Part shown: piece by piece, positions 8,409 through 16,664 of the stretch
How the letters are laid out: every line of letters begins with the position of its first letter
Position numbering within the stretch: the stretch's first letter is position 1
DNA from: Chara braunii
Taxonomy: Eukaryota > Streptophyta > Charophyceae > Charales > Characeae
Assembly (NCBI GenBank): GCA_003427395.1
Contig: BFEA01000602.1
Location: 757,768 to 790,939, forward strand
Direction: 5' to 3'
Length of the DNA: 33,172 nucleotides
Translations under genes and position numbers: made by a program
The notes under the pieces: model-generated
Database searches by the model: none
Told to the model about the DNA's origin: nothing
What the model saw: only the letters and a program-made list of their open reading frames with translations

Positions 8409-8745
8409 CATGAACAGCCATTTCGTCAAAACGAACTTATTATATTTTTTGAACGAAATCAAAATTGATTTTTTTTGCCAAAATCCGGTCGGAAGTTTTT
8501 GCTCCTAGGGGTCCGGAAGTTTGTATCTGGTCTATGGTTGAGACCAGATACTACAAAAAAAAAAAAAAAAAAAAAAAAAAGTATCTGGTCTCAACCATAG
8601 ACCAGATACATGTAGGGGGTCCAGCGTTTTGGGAACGCCGGACCCCCAGGAGCAAAAAATTCCGACCGGATTTTGGCAAAAAAAGTCAGTTTTGATTTCG
8701 TTCAAAAAATATAATATGTCCGTTTTGACGAAATGGCTGTTCATG
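8409..8745. mobile_element. fold-back MITE with nested palindromes
   Basis: A 337-bp inverted-repeat element. The outer arms run from CATGAACAGCCATTTCGTC to its reverse complement at 8727-8745 and stay paired through most of the length. The arms contain GAACGAAATCAAAA and GCTCC..GGGGTCCGG blocks. The right arm has an extra hairpin (GGGGGTCCAGCG with CGCCGGACCCCC, about 8614-8647) that is missing from the left arm. The centre is a pair of 29-base sequences, each itself palindromic (GTATCTGGTCT ... AGACCAGATAC), flanking a run of A (8555-8580). No protein is encoded. The termini are palindromic, so the target duplication cannot be resolved. A relative lies at 12019-12393. Confidence 0.8.
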
Positions 8746-9384
8746 GAAGACCATGAAAAAAGACTATTGGGAGGAAAAAGAACCCCAGGCCAAAACAACC
8801 ATCCTACACTCCTTCAGGCAACTATGGAAGGACCCCCAGGCTTTATTCAGTGAGATTGACATGGGACTAGACATCTGAAGGAAACCTTGGAGGAACACAC
8901 CTGGCAAAGGAGACCGCATGAGGATTTTCAAGTCCCATACCTTCAGACAAACTTCATCCTCATCAACCACACCCAAGTGAACCCTCCTCCTTCCACCCCC
9001 AGACAGTCTCATTCCCCCCCATGCAACTTCTCCCACGCATACCTCCACGCATCCTGGACCACGTCCCCTCTCCCCTCCACCTCCCTCCCCCCCCTCTTCC
9101 CCAGCTGCACCGTCCCTCCACTCTCCCCAACCCCCGAAGCCCCTTGAACTGAAGGCGTCACAATCGACAGGCAGCAGAACATAACCGTCAGCAGGGGTAT
9201 GAAAACTGGTTCATCGACGGCCGACACTCAGCCAGAAGTCCTGCAGAACGGGCGCACCAAATGGAGGACCAAAGAGATGGTGTTCCCCTCAGGACCTTTC
9301 TGCAGCTATGTACAACAATGTAACAGGGGCTACACGCGATCTGGGTGTCTGAAAGGAACAACCCCACAGCTAGTACACGCTGGC

Positions 9385-9666
9385 CGCACTGGCTCCCAAG
9401 TGGATGATTGATGTTCGGCCACAGAAGGACAGGGGGTGGGGGTCTCTGGAACCCTTTGTCTTCACTCTGGCTAAGGGGCTGGGGTAAATTTTAGCCGCCA
9501 AGGGTTTAGAAGTCAAGGGACTCAAAGTCAGGTGCACGGATCGGATATGGTTAACTCCACCACCAGTACCTACCGCGTTTTTAGGCGTTGACGCGGAGGC
9601 TGAATCTGTGCGCCACGCAGGTCCATATGGATTTGCATCAAGGGGGACCTCAGAGCCTCTGGGGAG
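9385..9666 (+). pseudogene. unrecognised coding relic upstream of tail module
   Basis: The product is not recognised. One frame runs about 93 codons with a single internal TAA (at about 9486) before the stop near 9666. It includes stretches such as APKWMIDVRP, GWGSLEPFVFTLAKG, LEVKGLKVRCTDRIW and FLGVDAEAESVRHAG. The composition is protein-like rather than low-complexity, and the position, just before the tail module, suggests the C-terminal end of a LINE-borne or captured ORF. It shows no visible similarity to the ORF2 C-termini of the other copies here. It could also be a chance open frame. Confidence 0.35.
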
Positions 9667-9671
9667 TATAT

Positions 9672-9717
9672 AGGACGCTGGACCCGATTTCCAGCAGGTG
9701 CTGCCCTCCACCAACAG
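9672..9717 (+). repeat. 3'-terminal tail module, copy 6
   Basis: Near-consensus, with one loop change (CCCGATT) and CCCTCCACC in the 3' part. Both stems can form. Poly(A) lies about 250 bases downstream, further than in other copies. Confidence 0.85.
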
Positions 9718-9964
9718 ATTGGGGCAACCAGGACCGGATCTCCAGTGGGAGATGCTCATATCACTCCCGCTAACAGAACGACGCTGGCATATTCAGCTCC
9801 CCATACATAATTTGCCTACAGGAGGGTCTGAGTCTCCATAACATAAGCAAATAAGAGAAATAATATCAAGGAAACTAAAGTTGGTGAAAAAAAGTTAGTG
9901 GTGGTGAAAGAAAGTTAGTCGTCTCCCGCCCCATGATCAGGCTCGAAAGGCATCGCTATCCTTC

Positions 9965-10007
<43 letters not shown>

Positions 10008-10014
10008 CTCCAAT

Positions 10015-10060
10015 CTATTTGTGTGGAGCATCACATACTGGGAACTGGGTCCAACTTCCC
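10015..10060 (-). repeat. 3'-terminal tail module, copy 7 (compensatory stem 2)
   Basis: Diverged copy on the minus strand. Stem 2 is TGTG with CACA, a paired change from GGTG/CACC. Stem 1 is weakened (GTTGGA against CCCAGT). Confidence 0.75.
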
Positions 10061-10214
10061 ATATAAAAGATTACATGAGAATACAATGAGCATTTCATGA
10101 TATTTTTGACGATACAGAAACCATTACCTAACTTCAGTTGAGAATTAATTTAGAAGATTTCAAGAAAAAACATGAATCACTCCAAGACCTAACCAACTTC
10201 AAACCTAGTTGTGT

Positions 10215-10465
10215 TTTTGTCCCTACCAGGCACCAGGCCTATACCCGATCTCATGCCCCCAAACATACCAGGTTACAAGGCGCCGTGACCCACCCCAGCT
10301 CAGGCCATCCTTGTCCTGGCAACATTTCTCGATCAGCCTCTGGATTGCCTTCCACCCTCGACCAATCCCTAGATCTCTCTACAAGGCCTTACGCTCCTGC
10401 CTACAAAGGTCACATGGCAAATGCCCTACCTCCAACCAACGTCGTTTTGGAATCGGCTAACCTAG
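10215..10465 (-). repeat. Alu-domain-like dimer in element C
   Basis: On the minus strand, two units of about 100 bases: the first with CATGTGACC then GCAGGAGCGTAAGGCC, the second with GAGCTGGGGTGGGTCACGG then CCTTGTAACCTGG. They match the dimer units of A and B. The left unit has lost the exact TGTAACC motif. Confidence 0.5.
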
Positions 10466-10620
10466 AACATTAAACATCATGTTACCCTTGAAATCTCGGA
10501 TCTAGTATCTGCAAAAAGCTAAAGAGGTCATGATTGCTCATGATCAGTGATGATTAGTGGTGCATGTCGAGTAAGTAGGATTATCAAAGAGTCATCAAGA
10601 AATCTTAGCTCTTTGGTGGA

Positions 10621-11564
10621 TTCTTGGAGGCGCCTTGTAAAGACGACGTTTGGCAAAAAAAAACATAAGTTTAGATCAATCTTTATATTATGAAATACAA
10701 GATATTTTGAAAAAACAAGGATTTGCACCCTTATTTGACTCATTGTGACCCCGTTATTTCTTTTTTATAAGTTCATTGAGAATGAGTTGAGTCTCATATA
10801 TGAATCATCCTTCGGCCTTAAATGTCAAATAAGAGAGGCCTTTGCTTCCCGTTGCACCTTTGGCTCCGCTCTGGCGATAAATCAGACGCGAAGTGTCTGC
10901 TCAAATACAAATGCAGGTGCTGCCTTCATCAAGTTAGATTTATTCACGATAGGGAACTTCAAGCTCCACCCTCAATTCATGTATTTTGCTTAAAACCTAC
11001 CCTAATTTGTTGTCCATAGTTCGCGTATTTTTGAAGACCAGGACTTTCATCCTTGATTGCTCAAAAATATCTGAGCACTTCTCACCTGGCAAAAGTCTTC
11101 TGCTTTTACTGAGTTTAGTATATACTTAACTTTATCTCTCATTAAGAACCTTGTCATAAATTGAGGTTGTGAATTTAATAGGTTTAGGTAACGCTACTAT
11201 GCTCGTCATTGATATTTAAAAACAATCATTTGTCTCCCAATCACGACCATATTGCAAAAACTCTTCAAATTAGACTATAAGAAATTGAGGGATTGGGATA
11301 TTTAGGAAAATAAGGTCATTCTGGATACTTAACGACAGTCATTTATCTCTCAGTTTCGACCGAAGAATTTGGAAATCAGATTCCTAGATAGTTAAGGAAT
11401 GATAGGGTTATTAAGTTGAAGCTTAAAATTTTGAACAATAAAGATAGATATTCAGTTATTTAAGCAATACTTAGGGGTTGAGATATTTAAACAATACTTT
11501 GGAAATTTATATTTAAAATTTATTTTAAAATTAGTAGGTTGATTGCGTAAAGAGAATATTAAAC
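10621..11564. other. AT-rich spacer with no recognised feature
   Basis: About 66% A+T by impression. No frame is convincing and no domain, RNA gene or known repeat was recognised. Given the rRNA-like block to the right, some of it could be organelle-derived, but I cannot show this. Confidence 0.4.
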
Positions 11565-11731
11565 CACCAGTACTTGGACCAACCGTCGAGGCCAAAAAAA
11601 ATAGAATGGAAACATTTTCAGCAGGATGAGTTTGGGTGTTCTTGTAATGATCCGTACGCTTTCTAAAATTATGGCTTGTTTAATGTGTATTCCAATTCGG
11701 TCAGGATAAGATGCCTCTGACTATCACATCT
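11565..11731 (+). repeat. left arm of a large inverted repeat
   Basis: Two sub-blocks pair with inverted sequence to the right. Bases 11565-11690 (ACCACCAGTACTTGG ... TAAAATTATGGCTTG) match 12893-13030. Bases 11686-11731 (GTATTCCAATTCGGTCAGG) match 12424-12473. In the right arm the two blocks are separated by 420 bases of rRNA-like sequence that the left arm lacks. Confidence 0.75.
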
Positions 11732-12018
11732 GGTTTTATTATTTTTTTCAGCTTTTAAGGACTTACCAATTATAATTACTAAGGATTGATTTTGAAATTC
11801 GATGAATTAATTTTAGAGAAGCACCAACAAAGGTGTACGCAATAAATATGGGAGACCCATATCTTATGGCATGGTAGGTAGAGAGCAGTTGCAAATCAAA
11901 ATGACACTCTTTCCTTTCAGGACAGCAAAGATTATGGGCAATGGGTAGAGTGTTTTTTTCTTTCTTCAAATAGGAATATTTCCATCTTCTCTCAATATAT
12001 GCACCTAATAACACAACT

Positions 12019-12393
12019 CATATAAACTACCATTTCATCAAAATTAACATTTATTATTTTTTGAACGAAATTGAAACTGAGTTTTTTAAACTTTTTTGGC
12101 TAAAAACTCGTATAATTTTGTTGCTCCTGAGGATCCGGCGTTTTGAAAACGTCGGACTCCCTGGATGTATCAGGACTAAGCTTGAGATCAGATACATCCA
12201 AGAGGTCCCCCCTGAATGTATTTAGTCTCAAGCTTAGTCCTGATACATCCAGGGGGTCTGGCATTTTAAAAACGTCGGACCCTCAGGAGCAGCAAAATTA
12301 GACGAGGTTTCATCCAAAAAAGTTGAAAAAACTCAGTTTTAATTTTGTTCAAAAAACTAAACAATGCCCATTTTGACGAATGACAGTTTATAC
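12019..12393. mobile_element. fold-back MITE, second family member
   Basis: A 375-bp inverted-repeat element related to 8409-8745 by its arms: CATTTCATCAAAATTAAC and TTTTTTGAACGAAATTGAAAC on the left, their inverted counterparts on the right, and GCTCCTGAGGATCCGGCGTT with a matching hairpin. The centre again has two palindromic sequences (GGATGTATC ... GATACATCC). These differ in sequence from the first element but keep the same fold. It lies inside the loop of the larger inverted repeat (11565-13030). Confidence 0.8.
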
Positions 12394-12423
12394 AAACTTG
12401 TACTTGAAACTTAACAACCATAC

Positions 12424-12473
12424 ATGATAGTCAAAGGCATCTCATCCTGACCTAATTGGAATACAACATTAGG
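12424..12473 (-). repeat. inner right arm of the large inverted repeat
   Basis: Inverted copy of 11686-11731 (here ATAGTCAAAGGCATCTCATC). It is directly followed by the rRNA-like block. Confidence 0.75.
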
Positions 12474-12599
12474 GCCTATTCATAATAACGAATTAATCAT
12501 TCGACATTCTTTGGAAAGATGCACTGACATTTTTCTCATTTCGGGAGTGATGTGGCAAACCTGCTAGATTCATCAAAAGGTTGTTTGTCAAGTGCACTA

Positions 12600-12872
12600 A
12601 CCGATTGTGAAAATACCATAGCAGCAGAAAAGAAAGGTACGCAGTTAACCTTTGCAGATCCATTATCCATTGATTAATGATGTATCTTCTAGCCTTCAAC
12701 TGGTTGCTTGCATCCGGTTTTAAGTTTTCTATTTCACTCCCTTTCTTAGGGTTATTTTCACCTTTCCCTCACGATACTTGTATACTATCGGTGACTTTAG
12801 AATACTTAGGCTTAAAGGGTGGTCCCCCCGATAAATCAAACACGACACACGCATCTTATTTACTTCTGAAAC
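12600..12872 (-). pseudogene. organelle-type large-subunit rRNA fragment, antisense, part 1
   Basis: The plus strand is antisense to domain I of bacterial-type 23S rRNA. Landmarks matching the antisense of E. coli 23S in order are: AAAGGTACGCAG (12634-12645), GGTTTTAAGTTTTCTATTTC with ACTCCC, TTTTCACCTTTCCCTCACG, ATACTTGTATACTATCGGT, and TACTTAGGCTTAAAGGGTGG with TCCCCCC (about 12810-12832). The GGGTGGTCCCCCC form fits alpha-proteobacterial or mitochondrial LSU rather than plastid or cytosolic 25S. It is diverged and AT-enriched, as expected for an old nuclear copy of mitochondrial DNA. The mitochondrial assignment is inference; the bacterial-type LSU identity is firmer. Confidence 0.7.
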
Positions 12873-12892
12873 CACCAATACTTCCTAAAGTC

Positions 12893-13030
12893 GTATCTGT
12901 AAACAAGCCATAATTTTAGGAAACGTATGAGCCACTATAGGAGCGCCCAAATTCATCCGGCTATGAAAGTTTCTACTCTAGTTTTTACTGTGGGTGATAG
13001 TTCGCCAAGTACCAGTGGTTTAAAATGAAA
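12893..13030 (-). repeat. outer right arm of the large inverted repeat
   Basis: Inverted copy of 11565-11690 (here CAAGCCATAATTTTAGGAAA ... CCAAGTACCAGTGG). It sits between two colinear pieces of the LSU rRNA match, so it is either an insertion or a lineage-specific segment of the source rRNA that was also copied, inverted, at 11565. Confidence 0.7.
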
Positions 13031-13046
13031 ATCATTGGACAAATCA

Positions 13047-13180
13047 AATATACAGGGTTATGACCTTTTCTGCCAAGACTTTCCAATCTTTTCAGCCTAA
13101 TCCACGTTCACTTGCTACTACTAACGGAGTCTCGGTTCATGTGTTTTTCTTTAGTTACTTAGATGTTCCAATTCACAAAG
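13047..13180 (-). pseudogene. organelle-type large-subunit rRNA fragment, antisense, part 2
   Basis: Continues the 23S antisense match toward the 5' end of the rRNA: ACAGGGTTATGACC and GACTTTCCAATC, then CTTGCTACTACTAACGGAGT followed by CTCGGTT, and TACTTAGATGTTCCAATTC. The order and spacing agree with domain I. It ends at about 13180, beyond which I cannot follow the match. Confidence 0.65.
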
Positions 13181-13554
13181 TCAACTTCGTTGCGCCAACA
13201 CATCACATGCTAACACCCGAATTACTTTCTGCAAGCTGACTCATTACAAAGTGCAATCTTGGATTCAAAAATAGGCAGGCAACCAATCTTCCTCGTCCTA
13301 GTTTTTTAGCTGAGCTTATAGAAGGCCAATTTTCTTTAGGTTAAACCAGTACACCCGGATCTGACCGGACTGTAGGCCCTTTACTGCGGGCCAAGCTTTT
13401 CCAAACGGCAAGTGGCGAACTTTTTTCTTTTTTGGTTGGCAACGCCAACCATCGTGGTCTGGTAGGCCAAGCCTCCGAATTTTTTGTGGGTTACGAGTTT
13501 CTATTCAACAAGGTTGGGGTCGTGTACTAGCAGTCTAAACCACCATATACTCAA
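13181..13554. other. spacer with no gene
   Basis: No coding or RNA feature was recognised. A perfect 7-bp hairpin (GGTTGGC, AAC, GCCAACC) lies at 13434-13450 after a T-rich run. Its meaning is unknown. Confidence 0.4.
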
Positions 13555-13962
13555 CCCCTAAGGCTATACAGGGGACCCCTGCAAGCATAGTTATCTACCT
13601 CTCTTCGATGAAGGGAGGTTACCTCTCTCGGAGGGAGCTAATTGCATGTTTGCCCCTTGCCCTAGTGGTTTAGGGTGCCGGGTTCGGGCCACCGGTGGGG
13701 TCCCGGCTAACACAAGGACCGAGCATTTGGCAATAATTGCGCCTCCCTTTTCATCTTCCCCCACCCCTGTCGAGTAACAGCAGTGTGTACAGGCAACACT
13801 CTCCCACACACACACCCACACACACTCACACCCACACCCGTGTCGACTGAAGACTGCACTCACACCCGTGTTGACCGAAGACCCTACTACTCTTACAGAC
13901 CGGGAGAATCCGGCTGACTATCTCAATTGGTTGGCACCAAGAGTACCACAGGGGGCCCTGGG
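13555..13962 (-). mobile_element. headless copy of the tRNA-derived SINE
   Basis: About 400 bases similar to the body of the SINE at 1317-1851: CCTAAGGCT with CAGGGGACCCCTGCAA, GACCGAGCATT, GCGCCTCCCTTTTCATC, AACAGCAGTG and CACTCTCCCACACA. Its 5' end (right side) stops before the A and B boxes, so it lacks the polymerase III promoter. It carries a private duplication of about 30 bases (ACACCCGTGT ... GAAGAC, twice, 13841-13893). It abuts the LINE directly. Homology ends at GGGGCCCT near 13962. Confidence 0.75.
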
Positions 13963-14484
13963 GATTGACCTTATAAGGAGTGGGATTGACTTTATGAGGA
14001 GTATACGTATAGGAAAAAATGAAGTCTGCCCCTCCTCGGGCATCTGCCCCATTACCCAACATCTGCCCCTCCTTGGGCGTTGACCTGATCCCACCGATCA
14101 CACCTCTCATTCTTGCAAATGACCACGAGGAAATATTTCGGACCACTCTACAACACTCCAACCCAGGCCCTCCCCTATCCACATCTCTCCAATCCGCGTT
14201 ATTAATACCGATACTCCTCGGGTTGTAACCCTATTGCTCTATTGACGGCGAAGGTAGTATTATCTTCAAACACAATACCCAAACCTTCCGCAAATAGTGG
14301 TTGTCGCCGCCTCGACCCAACCTATACATTCCCGTCAATGCACCTTACCTGCATCCTTCGGCCATTGCTCCTTTTCTCTACTTCAAAAACGCACTCCGGT
14401 AAAGAGTTGAGCTCATACCTCGGTGAGTTAACCCAACTTGTCTCTTGGATAACACCGCATTCAATACTTTGCAGAGTCTGCACC

Positions 14485-16664
14485 ATGACAGATACTCAGA
14501 TGGGGGGCACCTCAACGAGTGCCCCCCCCATCAGGCCGACTCGACAGTACAACCCAGCCTCTCGGATGAGGAACTGACTCGCCTGGCCACAATGGTGGGC
14601 GATTGGTACCTCACCCAAGCCTCACAAAATGTCTTAGATTATATCGAAGCCTCAATTAATGAGGAAGAAGACTGCCTTCAAGTTGAAATCCGACCGAAAG
14701 AGTGCATTCGAAAAGTTGAAGAGCAATTCCTCAAACAACACGCAGTTGCTATCCTCTTTCAAGGTGAGGCCAACAACCTCACCAATGAGAGGAAATTGGA
14801 CATTGTGCGTTCGATCGAAGACGCCCTGATTCCAGAGGATCAGCTCCTAACTCATCGGGGACTTACACACTTTGGAAGTAAAATGCAGTTAACTTACATA
14901 CCTAAACTGTCATCGATGTTTGAGTGGATGCTACAGAAAGGAATTGAACGATTCGTGGAAAAGAGGAAAACATACAAGATTTTGCTCAGGTCCTGGATGC
15001 CCAAAGTCGATTGGATAGCGCAAAGGGAAGAGGGAAAAAAGTCGGTATACTGGGTAATGGCAATGCGTTTCCCCATTGATCCTTCCATGTACATCAAAAC
15101 AGGGATTGAGATTGGCATGGGAAAGGTGATTAAGGATTACGATACTGTTAACGATCCAGTTGATCCGAATCTGGGCAATATCAAATTCGGACTACACCCC
15201 AGCGCTGAACAAAAGTTTGTTAAATCTCTTAAGGTTTTTACGGGTAAGGGATTCCTTACTGGGGACTTGGTCAATAACAACACCCCCTGGTGTAAGGGGT
15301 GCAATTGCTATATCAAAATGGAGGGAGATTACCTTTGCGAGGAGGCAACTCCACCACACAAGAAGTCTGAAGATGGGATTCTTCCTCCTTCAGGCTTTGT
15401 CCCAAAGGTCCAGGATACCCAAGGGGTTCGAGGAAACACCACCCTCCGACAGAACACGTTACAACAGCAGAAAACCTCCACCTTCTCTTCTGGCAACGGC
15501 AAGCAGAGTGGGGAAAAGCGGACTACAAGGGGAGGATTCCAGTGGTTGAACACCCAACTGCAACCTGCCGCAGGACAGAAACAACCTACACAGAAGAAAG
15601 ACCAACAAAGGAAGCAAAACGAATACACACCTCCTCGGTTGGGCCAACAGGCACAACAACAGATTACTTTCGAAGGTCCCTCTTGGTTGGTTAAGAAACC
15701 AGAGATCGGTGATGGGTCAGCAGCACCATGCACCCTCCCCAAGCAGGGAACTACGCTGAGGGCAAGGGATGCATTGGTATCTGACACTTCGTCCCCTGGA
15801 GATCTTCGTCCTCAGGCTCTTGATCCCAAAGCTACTAACCAATTAGTAACTGACAGGTGAAACTTTTTGCTAGATAACCAGGGACGTCCCATTGCTGTCA
15901 CTAAGGAGGAGAGTGTCTTTCCGATCTCTGTCCTTATGGGCGACGAAATGAACCTGGACAAATTTCTCAGAGCTGGATCTCCAAAGATAACCAAACCCGA
16001 TGATTTCGATACAAACAGGCGTACTGCCCTCTCACACGGAGAGACGGGTCCTAGAACCCAACAGATGGGTGCATGTATTGCGATCCCTCTGCTCCTCAAA
16101 ACCACGAACCAGGGCCCTTATGTGTTATTGATAGCAGATAGCAGCGGAGGCTATACCATCCCCCACTCCTTGGTCTCTGCACCTCCGGACCCAATACAAT
16201 TGTATAACCTGGGTAGGAAGACCGTGCAAGGAGTCTGCGCAGTACGGCCGATACCCCACCACCCATTCATCTCTTTCAACAAAATCGGGACCTCAGGGAG
16301 AATTCATACCATCCACGCCCTGTGTCTGGACACCATGGCTCTCCCCGGGGGAACACACCAAGAAACAGGAGCCAGCTTCTACAGGGCACCCCTGAGTTGG
16401 TTCAAAGACACAGACGAGAAAGAAAGACTGGTTCCTGAGATCGGTGAGGGCATAAGAGGTGAGGTCATCACGGAGATCAACACCGCTCTCCACATGGATA
16501 AGAAACTCTTATGTCGAGGCTTTGCAGACACACTGAAGGCAACGTGGGACCCTTCCTTGCTGACCTCAACCTCTGCAGACAGACAATCTACAGGTTCACC
16601 AACTACCCAGGGAGCCATCCAACTGCAGGCCCCATCCGGCGGCACGGATGGGCTCCAGGGTTAA
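14485..16664 (+). pseudogene. LINE ORF1 (frameshift and in-frame stop)
   Basis: A long ORF1 in the position of a LINE nucleic-acid-binding protein. The best start is ATG 14485 (context CACCATG). A run of eight C (14522-14529) shifts the frame, and the main frame then runs to TGA 15858-15860. The same frame continues at once to TAA 16662-16664, so the two open stretches look like one ORF of about 725 codons split by a single stop. The first part is acidic, then holds a Cys cluster (WCKGCNC ... LCEE, about 15288-15345), then a Gln-, Lys- and Arg-rich tail suited to RNA binding. The second part (from about 15861) is globular; see the separate finding. The stop overlaps the ORF2 start by 17 bases. 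No RRM or typical CCHC knuckle is visible. Confidence 0.65.

Larger units (their letters stand above)
8760..10005 (+). mobile_element. LINE-type remnant with degenerate coding region and long tail
   Basis: Defined by the tail module at 9672-9717, a downstream hairpin-forming stretch (about 9730-9770, GGGAGATG and CACTCCC) like that of the long LINE, and poly(A) at about 9970-10005. Upstream, 8800-9660 contains C-rich, proline-rich frames broken by stops and the longer relic described separately. The 5' end is arbitrary, placed just after the MITE. Confidence 0.45.
10008..10620 (-). mobile_element. element C: truncated relative of elements A and B
   Basis: Minus-strand copy of the non-autonomous family. 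It contains an Alu-domain-like dimer (10215-10465), then TCTCAACTGAAGTTAGGTAATGG, matching the pre-tail landmark of A and B, then the tail module (10015-10060). The upstream part (10460-10520) resembles the sequence before each dimer in B (GATCCGAGATTTCAAGGG like GATTCTAGGG). It is 5'-truncated. The tail abuts the plus-strand poly(A) at 9970-10005. Confidence 0.6.

Noticed and set aside
12677-12913. Plus-strand frame of 78 codons as a gene
   Set aside because: It overlaps the antisense LSU rRNA match, which explains the sequence better.
13661-13715. Second tRNA-like promoter on the plus strand of the headless SINE
   Set aside because: The A- and B-box-like stretches are too close together and the B box does not match well.
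13591-13863. Minus-strand frame of 90 codons
   Set aside because: It lies wholly in the headless SINE body; the similar frame at 1419-1700 is the same repeat. Not a gene.
15329-15787. Minus-strand frame of 152 codons
   Set aside because: Shadow of LINE ORF1 on the opposite strand.
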